The notes under the pieces were generated by a model, which was given only the letters and a program-made list of their open reading frames with translations, was not told where the DNA came from and searched no databases. A program made the position numbers and the translations under genes. A stretch of 64,000 nucleotides of DNA from Acidimicrobiaceae bacterium (GTDB lineage: Bacteria > Actinomycetota > Acidimicrobiia > Acidimicrobiales > Ilumatobacteraceae), in contig CANFUE010000007.1 in the NCBI GenBank assembly GCA_947450115.1, positions 1 to 64,000 of the forward strand, read 5' to 3'. Of this stretch, positions 25,398 through 35,353 are shown piece by piece (positions within the stretch are counted from its first letter, which is position 1; each line of letters starts with the position of its first letter).

Positions 25398-26558
25398 TTA
25401 CAAAGCGGCTTCGATGGATTCAAGGTTGGTAGTAGTTGCACCAGCGAGATCTGGCCAACCATCGAGCACATATGGCGAAGTGGCAAGCCACGAGAGCCAT
25501 ACAGCAGCCCCAGGACGCAAAAATGGTAAATCTGCGTCGCCTCCAACTATTGCTGTTACCTCAGTGCCATTGTCGAGCTGCAACACCAAGCGCACAGCAG
25601 ACCCTTGGAAGACCACATCGGTTACTTCGGCCTGCAAGGCATCGCCCGCGGGGCGCTCAACGGTGACATGAAGATGCTCGGGGCGCAACATGATGGTGAC
25701 TTCTTCTCCTGTTGCCCAGGTGACGTCACTTGCCACATTGTCTCGACCCACCGTGACCGTTCCGCCGCCATTGAGCACCACTGTGCCGCCCGCTGCGTCG
25801 AACTGGCTGACCGTTGAGGGCAAAAGATTCGCTGAGCCAATAAACCCAGCGACAAAGAGCGATTCGGGTTTTTTGTAAATATCGACTGGTGTGCCGATTT
25901 GTTCAACAACACCCTGGCTCATCACCGCGATGCGATCACTCATGGTGAGCGCTTCGCCTTGATCGTGAGTGACGAATACGAAAGTGATTTCCACTTCGCG
26001 TTGAATGCGCTTCAACTCAATTTGCATGGCCTCGCGCAGTTTCAAGTCGAGCGCAGCCAAGGGTTCATCGAGCAAAAGTGCACTGGGATAATTCACAAGT
26101 GCACGGGCCAGAGCTACTCGCTGCTGTTGCCCACCCGATAATTGGCTCGGGCGACGATCGGCAAATTCGGCCAAGCGCACCACGTCGAGCATGTCACCCA
26201 CGCGCTTTTTCACTTCAGATTCACTGAGTTTCTTACTGCGTGGGCCAAAGGCGATGTTGTCGGCAACGCTCATATGAGGGAAAAGTGCATACTGCTGGAA
26301 AACGGTATTGACGTTGCGCTTGTAAGGCGGAACGGTGGAGACATCGACGCCTTCCAGGAAAACACTTCCGCTCGTTGGCTGCTCGAAACCGGCGATCATC
26401 TTCAATGTGGTGGTCTTGCCACAGCCCGATGGCCCCAGCATTGCGAAAAATTCGCCGCGCCCAATAGTGAAGTTGGCGTCTTCTACTGCGGTGAACGAGC
26501 CGTATTGCTTACGTACATGGTCGAGGTGAATGACTTGAGATGTTGAATTGTCCACCAT
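25398..26558 (-). CDS. potA: Polyamine-type ABC transporter ATPase (PotA-like)
   Basis: This 386-residue ATPase has Walker [10 protein letters not shown], signature [15 protein letters not shown], Walker [12 protein letters not shown] and switch [13 protein letters not shown], followed by a C-terminal TOBE domain (about residues 290-370) as in PotA. A GGAGG ribosome-binding site lies before the ATG, so unlike many neighbours it has a leader. It is the first gene of potA-D-B-C and is divergent from the AsnC-type regulator. A 124-base gap separates it from potD; nothing but the potD ribosome-binding site is evident there. Confidence 0.9.
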   Translation of the reverse strand: MVDNSTSQVIHLDHVRKQYGSFTAVEDANFTIGRGEFFAMLGPSGCGKTTTLKMIAGFEQPTSGSVFLEGVDVSTVPPYKRNVNTVFQQYALFPHMSVADNIAFGPRSKKLSESEVKKRVGDMLDVVRLAEFADRRPSQLSGGQQQRVALARALVNYPSALLLDEPLAALDLKLREAMQIELKRIQREVEITFVFVTHDQGEALTMSDRIAVMSQGVVEQIGTPVDIYKKPESLFVAGFIGSANLLPSTVSQFDAAGGTVVLNGGGTVTVGRDNVASDVTWATGEEVTIMLRPEHLHVTVERPAGDALQAEVTDVVFQGSAVRLVLQLDNGTEVTAIVGGDADLPFLRPGAAVWLSWLATSPYVLDGWPDLAGATTTNLESIEAAL

Positions 26559-26640
26559 CGATTCCTCCGCTGTGCCAAAAATTCACCAAAGATTGTCTGA
26601 GAAGCGTAACACCCACTCGTCTGTCTCCTCACCTACGCAA

Positions 26641-26646
26641 TACGCT
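26641..26646 (+). promoter_or_regulatory. -10 element (TACGCT) of the AsnC-type regulator
   Basis: TACGCT followed by six bases (GAGCAC) and GTG at 26653 fits the leaderless pattern and supports that internal GTG as the true start. Confidence 0.55.
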
Positions 26647-26652
26647 GAGCAC

Positions 26653-27126
26653 GTGACATCTGTGCCCTCCACCCCTGCTGGCGTTCGCATCGACGGCGTT
26701 GACCAACTCATCATTGAGCAACTCCAGGTAGACGGACGCATGCCCTACACCAAACTCGCATCGGCTGTGGGCTTGTCTGAGGCAGCTGCTCGGCAACGTG
26801 TGCAACGCCTCATCGACACTGGGGTTATTCAAGTAGTTGCAGTCACCAACCCGCTCATGGTGGGTCGCAAGCGAGTAGCCATGATCGGAATCCGCACCAC
26901 CGGCGCTACCGATGACCTTGCGAAAACTCTGAAAGCGCTCGACATCATTGAATACCTTGTTGTTACCGCAGGCTCATACGATTTTCTGGCAGAAGTCGTA
27001 GTACGAGATGAAGGCGAACTCTTGCAAGCCACCAATGCCATTCGCGCTATTGCTGGCGTTACAAGTACCGAGACCTTCGTTTACCTTGAACTCGTGAAAC
27101 AAACCTTTACATGGGGCGTTCACTAA
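26653..27126 (+). CDS. Lrp/AsnC family transcriptional regulator
   Basis: This 157-residue regulator has the AsnC winged helix ([46 protein letters not shown]) and a C-terminal RAM effector domain ([18 protein letters not shown]). The GTG at 26653 gives the usual family length and has a leaderless -10 six bases upstream; a longer frame to 26548 would overlap potA. It lies between the polyamine transporter and a putative aminobutyraldehyde dehydrogenase gene, both pointing away or towards it, and is a good candidate to regulate them in response to an amino acid or polyamine catabolite (inference). Confidence 0.87.
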   Translation: MTSVPSTPAGVRIDGVDQLIIEQLQVDGRMPYTKLASAVGLSEAAARQRVQRLIDTGVIQVVAVTNPLMVGRKRVAMIGIRTTGATDDLAKTLKALDIIEYLVVTAGSYDFLAEVVVRDEGELLQATNAIRAIAGVTSTETFVYLELVKQTFTWGVH

Positions 27127-28556
27127 CTATTGAGGTTCGCCATCACGTGTTTGATGCGGGTGTAGTCGTCGAGCGAATACGCCGAGAGATCTTTACCGTA
27201 GCCAGATTTCTTGAATCCTCCGTGGGGCATTTCAGCAACAACAGGAATATGCGTGTTGATCCATACGCAACCAAAGTCGAGTCGCTTGGCCATGCGCATT
27301 GCACGTCCAAAATCTTTAGTCCATACCGATGATGCGAGCCCGTACTCCACACCGTTGGCCCATCGCACCGCTTCATCTTCATCGCTGAATTGCTGCACCG
27401 TCAGCACAGGACCAAAAATCTCGTTTTGAATCATCTCGTCGTCTTGTCGCAAATTGGCGATAACAGTTGGCATGTAGAAATACCCTTTCCCACTCATCGC
27501 AGCAGCACCTGTTGTGATGTTGGCATGATCTGGGGCACGGCTCACCAATTCAGATACTCGAGCGAGTTGCGTAGCGTTATTGAGAGGACCAAATAAAACG
27601 TCTTCGTCGGGTTGACCCGTTTTAGTTGCAGCAACTTTTTCGGTGAGGGCCGCAACAAAGTCGCTGTACACGCGCGGCGCAACAATGACTCGCGTTGCAG
27701 CCGTGCAATCTTGACCGGCATTAAAGAGTCCAGCTAGTGCGATTCCTTCTGCTGCCGCATCAATATCTGCATCGTCGAACACTACGACAGGAGCTTTTCC
27801 TCCTAATTCCAAATGCACGCGCTTCAAACTGGTTGCAGCAGCTTGCGCTACTTCAATACCGGCACGCACGCTTCCCGTGACCGACACCATTGACGGCGTG
27901 TTGTGTGTGACCATGGCGCGACCTGTATCGCGATCACCGCAAATGACATTGAATACTCCAGGAGGAAAAAACTCTGCAGCTATTTCTGCAAGAAACGTAG
28001 TTGTTGCAGGCGTGGTGTCGGATGGCTTCAGCACAATTGAGTTTCCTGCTGCTAGAGCAGGCGCAAATTTCCACACGGCCATCATCATGGGGTAATTCCA
28101 TGGAGCAACTTGCGCACAAACGCCCACAGGCTCGCGGCGAATGAACGAGGTCATCCCACGCATGTATTCGCCTGCACTTTTTCCTTCGAGATGCCGTGCA
28201 GCACCAGCGAAGAATCGCATCTGATCAACCATCGGCGGAATTTCTTCACTGCGCGTAATAGCTATAGGTTTGCCCGTGTTTTCGACTTCAAGGGCAATGA
28301 GCTCTTCAGCACGCAGCTCTACTGCATCGGCCATGCGGTACAACGCCAAAGATCGTTCTGCGGGTGTGGCATCTCGCCACAGCTCTGCGCCCTTTTCAGC
28401 GGCACGCATTGCTACATCAACATCAGCCTCGCTCGACAGTACTGCCTTGGCATACACATCTCCTGTTGCCGGATTAATAATGTCGGTAGTTTCTCCACTG
28501 TGGGCGTCGACAAATGAACCGTTCACAAAGTTGCGGAATGTCTTCATGAGGCTCAT
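27123..28556 (-). CDS. patD: Aldehyde dehydrogenase, probable gamma-aminobutyraldehyde dehydrogenase
   Basis: This NAD(P)-dependent aldehyde dehydrogenase of about 477 residues has the catalytic Glu in [15 protein letters not shown] and Cys in [14 protein letters not shown]. The GQDCTAATR form of the active-site loop, rather than GQxC of betaine or succinate-semialdehyde enzymes, is typical of PatD/YdcW, which oxidises 4-aminobutanal from putrescine to GABA. The polyamine ABC transporter next door supports this, as in the E. coli ydcSTUVW arrangement. ATG 28556 is chosen; ATG 28547 is possible, and the longer ORF would overlap the divergent P450 gene. Confidence 0.83.
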   Translation of the reverse strand: MSLMKTFRNFVNGSFVDAHSGETTDIINPATGDVYAKAVLSSEADVDVAMRAAEKGAELWRDATPAERSLALYRMADAVELRAEELIALEVENTGKPIAITRSEEIPPMVDQMRFFAGAARHLEGKSAGEYMRGMTSFIRREPVGVCAQVAPWNYPMMMAVWKFAPALAAGNSIVLKPSDTTPATTTFLAEIAAEFFPPGVFNVICGDRDTGRAMVTHNTPSMVSVTGSVRAGIEVAQAAATSLKRVHLELGGKAPVVVFDDADIDAAAEGIALAGLFNAGQDCTAATRVIVAPRVYSDFVAALTEKVAATKTGQPDEDVLFGPLNNATQLARVSELVSRAPDHANITTGAAAMSGKGYFYMPTVIANLRQDDEMIQNEIFGPVLTVQQFSDEDEAVRWANGVEYGLASSVWTKDFGRAMRMAKRLDFGCVWINTHIPVVAEMPHGGFKKSGYGKDLSAYSLDDYTRIKHVMANLNS

Positions 28557-28582
28557 CTTGGCATATTTCAACATTGCCGCAG

Positions 28583-28588
28583 TACTGT
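28583..28588 (+). promoter_or_regulatory. -10 element (TACTGT) of the P450 gene
   Basis: TACTGT is six bases (GGCGCC) before the ATG at 28595, the leaderless TANNNT-N6-start geometry. Confidence 0.57.
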
Positions 28589-28594
28589 GGCGCC

Positions 28595-29830
28595 ATGGCA
28601 ACACGCGTTGATTTACTTGATTTACCCATGGTGTCACCTCGTGCATTGCGCTCTCAAACAGACCGCGCCGAGCAGTTACAAGAGTTACGCAACCTTGCCG
28701 ATGAAACGTGGATTGCCAAAGGCGAAATTGGCTACACCATTCTTAAATATGAAGATGTTGTTGCCATGCTGCGCGACAAGCGCTGGCACAGCGCGGTGGG
28801 GCTCATTGTTGAACTCAATCCTGATGTCACACCAGAGTTTCGGGCCCGTCGACGTGAATCCATTCTTTCCGCAGAAGGCGACACCCATGTACGGTTGCGC
28901 CGTTTGGTTGCTCCTGCATTTTCACCTCGCAATGCCGACGCTTTACGCCCCTTTATGCGCGTGGTAATGAACGACCTGCTGAACAACGTCACCGAATCTG
29001 GCTCTGCTGATTTTGCCCTCGATATTTGCAACCCCTACCCCATCCCCATTATCTGCGAACTTCTTGGCGCACCAAGGTCCGACTGGGAACTTTTTAGTCG
29101 TTGGGCAAGCGATATTTTGCGTATCTTCGACAACAACTTTAAAAATGACATGCCACTTATTGTTGCGGCACAAGACGAACTCGATGCGTACACACGCGAC
29201 CTCATCTCAACACGGCGACAATCACCAAAAGATGATCTTCTCTCGAGCCTCATTAGCGCAGAGGAACAAGGCGACAAACTTTCGAACGATGAACTCGTCA
29301 TGATGGTCGAAGCAGTCATCATTGGCGGCACCGACACCACTCGTAATCAACTTGGTCTCGCCGTCGCTCTTCTTGCCAATCATCCTGAAGAGTGGAAACG
29401 CATTGCAACACAGCCCGAACATACACAACGCCTCATTGAAGAGGTGATGCGCATCAACGGGGCTGTACGAGCCACTGGACGCTTCGCATCACAAGACATC
29501 GAATACAAAGGCATCCTCTTTCCACAAGGCACCCTCATCTTCCCGAGCCTCGCAACAGGCAACTTCGATGGCGATGTTTTCCACGATCCCGAGCAATTAC
29601 TCATCAACCGTGAAGAGTCGCACTCGCCACAACTCACTTTCGGATCCGGCATTCACTACTGCCTTGGCGCTTCACTTGCTCGCGCAGAGCTACAAGAAGC
29701 TCTGCCGCTCATTGCTGCCCGCATGCCACACATTGCGCTCTCTGGGCCTGCGCGTTACAAGGTGGCAACAGCAGGAATTTATGGGCCAGATTCACTGCCT
29801 GTGACATTTACCCCAACACCTCGCGTCTGA
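28595..29830 (+). CDS. Cytochrome P450
   Basis: This 411-residue soluble P450 has the I-helix oxygen-activation motif GGTDTTRN, ExxR in [17 protein letters not shown], and the heme loop [15 protein letters not shown] with ligand Cys356. It lacks a membrane anchor, as usual for bacterial P450s. No ferredoxin or ferredoxin reductase gene is adjacent, so its electron donors are elsewhere. The ATG 28595 start is supported by the leaderless -10. Its product follows an LLM oxidoreductase gene 60 bases downstream. The substrate is unknown; a terpenoid, steroid or fatty acid is plausible. Confidence 0.93.
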   Translation: MATRVDLLDLPMVSPRALRSQTDRAEQLQELRNLADETWIAKGEIGYTILKYEDVVAMLRDKRWHSAVGLIVELNPDVTPEFRARRRESILSAEGDTHVRLRRLVAPAFSPRNADALRPFMRVVMNDLLNNVTESGSADFALDICNPYPIPIICELLGAPRSDWELFSRWASDILRIFDNNFKNDMPLIVAAQDELDAYTRDLISTRRQSPKDDLLSSLISAEEQGDKLSNDELVMMVEAVIIGGTDTTRNQLGLAVALLANHPEEWKRIATQPEHTQRLIEEVMRINGAVRATGRFASQDIEYKGILFPQGTLIFPSLATGNFDGDVFHDPEQLLINREESHSPQLTFGSGIHYCLGASLARAELQEALPLIAARMPHIALSGPARYKVATAGIYGPDSLPVTFTPTPRV

Positions 29831-29878
29831 TTTCATCAATCTCACCATTTGAGTCGGGGCGAATGGCTTCTCGCCACC

Positions 29879-29884
29879 TAATCT
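29879..29884 (+). promoter_or_regulatory. -10 element (TAATCT) of the LLM-MFS pair
   Basis: TAATCT is six bases (TTTGAC) before the ATG at 29891. The 60-base gap after the P450 gene also holds a weak GGCGA/TCGCC hairpin just upstream. Confidence 0.58.
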
Positions 29885-29890
29885 TTTGAC

Positions 29891-30946
29891 ATGGGGAATA
29901 GTTCAACAACAAAGAAAATCACACTTGGATACAACACCGGCTATTGGGGTAGCGGACCCCCGAATGGGGCTCTTGAGGGAATCAAGGAAGCCGACCGTTT
30001 AGGTTTCGACAGTGTCTGGACTGCAGAGGCATACGGAAGCGATGCACTCACTCCCCTTGCATGGTGGGGAGCGCAAACACAAAATGTTCGCCTCGGCACC
30101 GGCATCATCCAAATGAGTGCTCGCACACCATCAGCTACTGCGATGGCTGCAATGACCATCGACCATCTCAGCAACGGTCGTTTCATTCTTGGTCTCGGAG
30201 CCTCGGGTCCACAAGTAGTGGAAGGTTGGTACGGCCAGCCATATCCGAAACCACTTGCTCGCACGCGTGAATACATTGAAGTGGTTCGCAGCATTTTGAA
30301 GCGCGACAAACCAATCGATCATCATGGCGAGTTTTACGACATCCCCTTACGTGGTGGTTCAGGTTTAGGCAAACCACTGAAGAGCACAGTTCACCCACTG
30401 CGTAAAGACATTCCTATCTTTCTTGGGGCAGAGGGCCCAAAGAACGTTGCCCTTGCAGGTGAAATATGCGACGGATGGCTGCCACTCTTTTTCTCACCGA
30501 AAGAAGACGCTTTTTACCGTAAGTGCCTCAACGAAGGTTTTGCAAAAAGCGGTGAACCAGGAAAAGCCGACCGATTTGAAGTGGCATCTGGCGTCATGAT
30601 TATTCCAGGCGACGATGTTGAAGCGTGCGCAAACTTCGTTCGCCCGTTTCTTGCGCTCTACGCCGGTGGCATGGGAGCACGCGGTGCCAACTTCCACTTT
30701 GAAGTGTTTGCTCGCATGGGCTACGAAGATGTTGCACTCAAAGTGCAAGAGCTCTACTTAGCTGGCAAGAAAGAAGAAGCAGCTGCTTCTATTCCCTTGG
30801 CAATGGTGGAAGACGTAGCACTTGTTGGACCCATGGCAAAGATCAAAGATGAAATGGCCAAATGGCGTGAAACATGCATCACTTCGTTCCTCCTCAGTGG
30901 ACCACCACAAGTGCTGGAAACATATGCAGAACTTGTAGCCGGCTAG
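29891..30946 (+). CDS. LLM class, probably F420-dependent, oxidoreductase
   Basis: This 351-residue luciferase-like protein is longer than the two in 3509-7173. It shows LGYNTGYWGSGPPNGALEGIKEADRLGFDSVWTAEAYGSDALTPLAWWG at the N-terminus and NVRLGTGIIQMSARTPSATAMAAMTIDHLSNGRFILGLGASGPQVVEGWYG, close to the F420-dependent subgroup with the (S/G)GPQVVEGW(Y/H)G segment. It has its own leaderless promoter and is followed after 18 bases by an MFS exporter gene. Substrate unknown. Confidence 0.88.
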   Translation: MGNSSTTKKITLGYNTGYWGSGPPNGALEGIKEADRLGFDSVWTAEAYGSDALTPLAWWGAQTQNVRLGTGIIQMSARTPSATAMAAMTIDHLSNGRFILGLGASGPQVVEGWYGQPYPKPLARTREYIEVVRSILKRDKPIDHHGEFYDIPLRGGSGLGKPLKSTVHPLRKDIPIFLGAEGPKNVALAGEICDGWLPLFFSPKEDAFYRKCLNEGFAKSGEPGKADRFEVASGVMIIPGDDVEACANFVRPFLALYAGGMGARGANFHFEVFARMGYEDVALKVQELYLAGKKEEAAASIPLAMVEDVALVGPMAKIKDEMAKWRETCITSFLLSGPPQVLETYAELVAG

Positions 30947-30964
30947 ACCTCGGCACATGCCCCC

Positions 30965-32242
30965 ATGACCGATACTGCAACGAACTCTTTTGACGACTTT
31001 CCGCCGCACTCTCACACTCCGGGAAGTGCTCGCGCAGCGTTAGCATCTCCGCGTTTTCGCCTGATGTTCACAGGGGCGTTCCTGTCGAACATTGGTACAT
31101 GGATGCAAAATGTGGTTCTTCCTGCATACATCTACCACCGTACGGGAAAAGCTTCGCTCGTTGGCCTGCTTGTTTTTGCACAACTTGGCCCACTCCTTGT
31201 TCTTTCCATTCCCGCTGGAGTGATTGCCGACAAATTTGATCGTCGGAAGTGGCTTGTATGCACGCAATCGGTGCAGTTGTTTTTCTCACTCATGCTGTTC
31301 CCACTTGCCGCCAATGACTCTGCCATTTGGTTGCTCTTTCTCATGCAATTTGGCGTAGGAGTGGGAAATGCATTGAACGCTCCTGCTTGGTCTGCCTCAC
31401 TTCCCACCCTTGTTCCACCACAAGATCTCTCTGGCGCCATTGCACTCAACTCAACAATCATTAATGGGTCACGGGTGATTGGCCCCATCATTGTTGCAAT
31501 ACTTTCTGCCTGGGGAATCACTACTTCACAGATTTTTCTCATTAATGCTGTTACCTACCTCTTTGTTATTGCGGCACTGCTGCGAGTTCACCTACCAGTC
31601 CTGCAAAGCATTGCTTCCGAACCAGGCTGGCGACAGTTCACTGCCGGGCTGAAAATTGCGCGCGAGCGAACGGAAATTAATCGTCTTCTCATTTCGCTTG
31701 CCACTTTTTCGTTTCTCTCTTTGCCCTATGTCGGGCTTTTCCCCGCCGTTGCTTCGCTCAACTTCGGCATCGATGAAGGTGCTCCTGTTTATAAATGGCT
31801 CTATGCAACATGGGGCTTGGGTGCTGCGTTAGGTGGCCTCGCAATTGGCACTCTTTTTGTCAAAGCCGACAAACGAAAAATTATTCAATTCGGGTTTGCA
31901 TCATTTGCTGTATGTCTGTTTTTCTTCGCTATTGCGCGCACACCAATTCAAGCATTCATCGTTGGCTTCTTCCTGGGAATTGCGTACTTCGGAACAACCA
32001 CTTCAATGATGACCATTTTGCAATCGCGCTTAGCCCCTAACGAACGGGGTCGCGTCATGGCGCTGTGGTTCATGGCTTTTGGTGGAACAGTGCCACTGGG
32101 AAACCTCGTGTTTGGCCCCATTATCGACCATTTCGGCGCCCGTTGGGTTCTTGCAGGTGGCGCTATTTGGGCCCTTGTGCTTGCCTGGTGGTGCAATATT
32201 CAATCTATTGATGAACGCAGCAACTCAAGATCCGAGAAGTAA
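30965..32242 (+). CDS. MFS transporter (EntS-like exporter family)
   Basis: This 425-residue membrane protein has about twelve hydrophobic segments and the MFS_3/EntS pattern: FRLMFTGAFLSNIGTWMQNVVLPAYIYHRTGKASLVGLLVFAQLGPLLVLSIPAGVIADKFDRRKWLV, with the loop motif ADKFDRRKW. Such proteins export siderophores or drugs; substrate unknown. The ATG is directly preceded by CCCCC, and no purine-rich ribosome-binding site is seen. It ends 18 bases inside the convergent murF gene. Confidence 0.87.
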   Translation: MTDTATNSFDDFPPHSHTPGSARAALASPRFRLMFTGAFLSNIGTWMQNVVLPAYIYHRTGKASLVGLLVFAQLGPLLVLSIPAGVIADKFDRRKWLVCTQSVQLFFSLMLFPLAANDSAIWLLFLMQFGVGVGNALNAPAWSASLPTLVPPQDLSGAIALNSTIINGSRVIGPIIVAILSAWGITTSQIFLINAVTYLFVIAALLRVHLPVLQSIASEPGWRQFTAGLKIARERTEINRLLISLATFSFLSLPYVGLFPAVASLNFGIDEGAPVYKWLYATWGLGAALGGLAIGTLFVKADKRKIIQFGFASFAVCLFFFAIARTPIQAFIVGFFLGIAYFGTTTSMMTILQSRLAPNERGRVMALWFMAFGGTVPLGNLVFGPIIDHFGARWVLAGGAIWALVLAWWCNIQSIDERSNSRSEK

Positions 32243-33553
32243 CTGAGTAACTGCCTCTAAGCCCGCAACACGCGAGCCCTTCAAGAGAATTGCGGTGTTT
32301 GCAGTACGCTTGCGCAGAAGTTCATACACCTCTTCATACGACTCACTGCAGGTCAAACCATACAGAGGGGTACGAAACGCAATCACTTCAATGCCAAGGT
32401 CGTCAGCCAACTGAGTAATTTTTCGATGTTGCTCTTCTGCTTCAGAGATTTCCGCCATTACACCGAGCACCGCAATGCGATGATTAGCCGTCATGCTTGC
32501 CAAGGTGCGCAATGCCGCCGACATTGAGGTTGGGCTTGCATTGTATGAATCATCAAGCAACACGCCATCTGCTAGCGCATGCATTTGCATTCTCATCGGC
32601 GACATTTCTGTAGATTCAACTGCCCGCAGCGCATCTGCCACCGCAACACCGCATAATGCCCCCACCAAAATGGCTGCTGCTGCATTACTTGCCATATGGC
32701 TACCTGGCACAGACAACGTGCAACTTCCGTTTCCCCATTGCGAAGAGACGTGGAATGAAGCGCAGCCTTCACCATTGATGACGAGATGGGAAATGCGCAT
32801 ATCGGCATCTGGTGACACCCCATACGTGTACGTAATAGCTTGAGTTTTATTGCGCATCGCCACAACACGGGCATCGTCGGCATTCAGCACAGCGAAACCA
32901 GTAGCAGGCAGCGCTTCAACAAGCTCACTCTTTGCTCGGGCAACACCTTCCACTCCCCCCACGCGTTCGCTATGCGACTCTCCGACTGCAGTAATTACTC
33001 CTATATGGGGTTGCACCAGCTCGGCGAGTCGCGCAATTTCCCCAAAGCCACGCATCCCCATTTCCACTACCAGCGCTTCACTGACATCTGGCGCACTCAA
33101 CAGTGTCACCGGAACGCCCTGATCGTTATTCAACGATTTCTCACTGGCCCCAATGGAAAACTTTGTTCGCAGTACTGCCGCAATGAAATCTTTCGTCGAA
33201 GTTTTTCCTACTGACCCGGTAATTCCAATGATGCGCTCAGATGCTGTTGCTTCCATACGCATACGAGCCCACTTGCCCAGGGTGGTGAGCGCAACAGCAG
33301 TATCACCCACCACAATTTGTGGAACATCACAACCCTGCACCTCACGCGACACCACAACTGCAGCGGCCCCCGCATTGACGGCATCGAGCACAAAATCGTG
33401 TCCGTCGCGTTGCGCAATAATGGCAAAAAAGAGATTCCCAGGCCGCACTTGTCGAGAGTCGTACGACACATCGTGAGCAACGGCAGCGTTATTGACTTCA
33501 CCGACAATGGAGGCGTGTAATACACCTGCAACTTCGGCAAGAGGAATACGCAT
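32225..33553 (-). CDS. murF: UDP-N-acetylmuramoyl-tripeptide-D-alanyl-D-alanine ligase
   Basis: This 442-residue Mur ligase adds D-Ala-D-Ala to the UDP-MurNAc tripeptide in peptidoglycan precursor synthesis. The P-loop is GITGSVGKTSTKDF; the central domain has NNDQGVPVTLL and VVEMGMRGFGEIARLAE; the C-terminal domain has LDDSYNASPTSMSAALR, all MurF-specific. It is divergent from ddl, whose product is its substrate, which makes a functional pair. ATG 33553 has TATCTT six bases upstream. Confidence 0.96.
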   Translation of the reverse strand: MRIPLAEVAGVLHASIVGEVNNAAVAHDVSYDSRQVRPGNLFFAIIAQRDGHDFVLDAVNAGAAAVVVSREVQGCDVPQIVVGDTAVALTTLGKWARMRMEATASERIIGITGSVGKTSTKDFIAAVLRTKFSIGASEKSLNNDQGVPVTLLSAPDVSEALVVEMGMRGFGEIARLAELVQPHIGVITAVGESHSERVGGVEGVARAKSELVEALPATGFAVLNADDARVVAMRNKTQAITYTYGVSPDADMRISHLVINGEGCASFHVSSQWGNGSCTLSVPGSHMASNAAAAILVGALCGVAVADALRAVESTEMSPMRMQMHALADGVLLDDSYNASPTSMSAALRTLASMTANHRIAVLGVMAEISEAEEQHRKITQLADDLGIEVIAFRTPLYGLTCSESYEEVYELLRKRTANTAILLKGSRVAGLEAVTQLLLGS

Positions 33554-33559
33554 ACCCCA

Positions 33560-33565
33560 AAGATA
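33560..33565 (-). promoter_or_regulatory. -10 element (TATCTT) of murF
   Basis: TATCTT on the minus strand lies six bases (TGGGGT) before the murF ATG, fitting the leaderless pattern. The divergent ddl gene has TACCGT at 33618-33623, 13 bases before its ATG. Confidence 0.52.
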
Positions 33566-33636
33566 CTGCTCAGCGAGAAGAGAAGTCGTGAGTGCGGAAA
33601 ATGTCTCGCAACGCGTGTACCGTCGGGGGAAGAAAT

Positions 33637-34686
33637 ATGAACGCTCACAGCCGCATCCCTCTCGTTGTTCTCTTTGGTGGTGAATCTGCAGAGCATGACG
33701 TCAGTTGCGTCACTGCAGCGCACGTTATTGCAGCAGCCAATGCAGAGAAATACGACATCACCACCATCGGTATCAGCCGAGCAGGCAATTGGAATCTTGT
33801 CACTCCTACTAGCGATGATCTGGCCACGGGTCGTTTATCTGCTGTGGGAACACCAACAAACTTGCACATCGCAACATCACACCTCTCTCAATGCGTTGTG
33901 TTACCGCTGTTACATGGCCCACTCGGAGAAGACGGAACTGTGCAAGGAATGCTTGAACTTGCCAACATTGCCTACGTCGGTTCTGGTGTTTTATCGAGTG
34001 CAGTGTGCATGGACAAAATTGCGAGCAAGCAAATTCTGCAACACCACCATGTTGAACAACCATCCTTTGTCGCTCTCCGCGACGGTCAATGCACACCGGC
34101 CGACATCGATGCGGCAATTGATCAACTTGGCTTTCCCATTTTTGTTAAGCCCGCCAATATGGGTTCTTCGGTTGGAGTGAGCAAAGTTGCTCACCGTGAA
34201 GATTTCATGACCGCATTGCAATTGGCATTTCAATACGATGAATGGGCAATCTGCGAAGAGTTCATAGCGGGAAGAGAAATTGAAGTTGCCGTATTGGGAA
34301 ATATGGAACCCATTGCATCTGTCCCTGGCGAAATTGTTCCCGCTGGCGAGTTCTACGACTACAACGAAAAATACGTCAATAACACAGCCACCTTGCATAT
34401 TCCGGCGTTGCTCACCCCAGAACATTCACATGAAGTACGTGAAAAAGCGCTCAAAATCTACAAAGCCTTGCGTTGTGACGGCCTTGCCCGCGTCGACTTT
34501 TTCTTCGAAGAGTCAACCTCGCGCTTCTTATGTAACGAAGTGAACACCATTCCGGGGTTCACCCCCATATCGATGTACCCAAAACTCTGGGAACAAACCG
34601 GAATCTCTTACAGCGACCTCATTGATCGACTCATTGATCTTGCTTTCGAACGCCATGCTCGTCAACGTCGACATACCAGCCACTAA
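33637..34686 (+). CDS. ddl: D-alanine-D-alanine ligase
   Basis: This 349-residue ATP-grasp enzyme joins two D-alanines. Signature elements: LFGGESAEHDVSCVTA at the N-terminus, VLPLLHGPLGEDGTVQGMLELANIAYVGSGVLSSAVCMDKIASKQIL, the ATP-binding FVKPANMGSSVGVSKV, and ARVDFFFEE with CNEVNTIPGFTP for metal and substrate. ATG 33637 is chosen because GGGGGAAG precedes it and the protein then starts just before the first strand; ATG 33601 would add twelve residues. It overlaps the convergent TetR gene by four bases. Confidence 0.95.
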   Translation: MNAHSRIPLVVLFGGESAEHDVSCVTAAHVIAAANAEKYDITTIGISRAGNWNLVTPTSDDLATGRLSAVGTPTNLHIATSHLSQCVVLPLLHGPLGEDGTVQGMLELANIAYVGSGVLSSAVCMDKIASKQILQHHHVEQPSFVALRDGQCTPADIDAAIDQLGFPIFVKPANMGSSVGVSKVAHREDFMTALQLAFQYDEWAICEEFIAGREIEVAVLGNMEPIASVPGEIVPAGEFYDYNEKYVNNTATLHIPALLTPEHSHEVREKALKIYKALRCDGLARVDFFFEESTSRFLCNEVNTIPGFTPISMYPKLWEQTGISYSDLIDRLIDLAFERHARQRRHTSH

Positions 34687-35291
34687 GGAGTAAGCGCAGC
34701 ACGCAAAAAGTGCAGCAGCTCTCGACGAAGAGTTCGCAGTGCGGCTGTTGTTGGTTGCCACCCCACAGCGCGCAGTGCCACTGGCTCTGTTGCCACCCCC
34801 ACCACGGTGGAGTACACAAAGGCCAACAGCAAATGTGGGTCGGCCCGTCGTAGTCGCCCCTCATCCATTTCTTTTTCCACATAGCTTGCTGCCATATTGA
34901 TGAGTGGAGATACTTTGTCGATGAGCGCATCGCTGAGTGCAGGCGGCAAACGATTGAGTTCACGAATGAGGCCAAGCAATGCCGGACGGCGAATGGCTGG
35001 GCGAAACACCGCAGTCACCGTGGCTTCGATGCGTGCGAATCCATGTGGTGCCGATCGAATCGCCGCCCCGATTTCCAACACCAGTTCATCAGCAACACGT
35101 TGCATGACGGCAATGACCAATTCCTCTTTGGTAACGAACCAATAGAGCACGGTTTGTTTCGCCACCCCCACAGCGCGGGCAATGTCGTCAAGGCTCGTTG
35201 CGTCGACCCCGCCCGACCCGAAGAGGTCGAGGGCAGTATCAAGAATGCGTTCCCGCGTGGGTTGTGCATGTTTTTTGCGGATTTCCGACAT
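34683..35291 (-). CDS. TetR/AcrR family transcriptional regulator
   Basis: This 202-residue regulator has a TetR helix-turn-helix at residues 10-60 (RERILDTALDLFGSGGVDATSLDDIARAVGVAKQTVLYWFVTKEELV). The C-terminal domain (AIRSAPHGFARIEATVTAVFRPAIRRPALLGLIRELNRLPPALSDALIDKVSPLINMA) is of the TetR_C type. It is divergent from the lipid-type cassette at 35354-41516, and a perfect 9-base-arm inverted repeat lies between them (35313-35332), so it probably represses the cassette and itself. Confidence 0.9.
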   Translation of the reverse strand: MSEIRKKHAQPTRERILDTALDLFGSGGVDATSLDDIARAVGVAKQTVLYWFVTKEELVIAVMQRVADELVLEIGAAIRSAPHGFARIEATVTAVFRPAIRRPALLGLIRELNRLPPALSDALIDKVSPLINMAASYVEKEMDEGRLRRADPHLLLAFVYSTVVGVATEPVALRAVGWQPTTAALRTLRRELLHFLRAALTP

Positions 35292-35312
35292 ATTTTCCCG
35301 ATTTCCCGTTCG

Positions 35313-35332
35313 CCTCTACCAAATGGTAGAGG
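35313..35332. promoter_or_regulatory. Inverted repeat, probable TetR operator of the SDR-HAD cassette
   Basis: CCTCTACCA and TGGTAGAGG are exact 9-base arms separated by AA. The site lies 22 bases from the TetR start and 21 bases from the ATG of the SDR-HAD gene, where it would overlap the promoter (a TGC-TAGAAA extended -10-like element follows at 35338-35345). Confidence 0.68.
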
Positions 35333-35353
35333 AATGTGCTAGAAAAGTCTCGC

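Noticed and set aside
29851-29880. Hairpin between P450 and LLM genes as a terminator
   Set aside because: The stem (GGCGA/TCGCC) is short with an 8-base loop and only a weak T-rich tail that is also the LLM -10 region.
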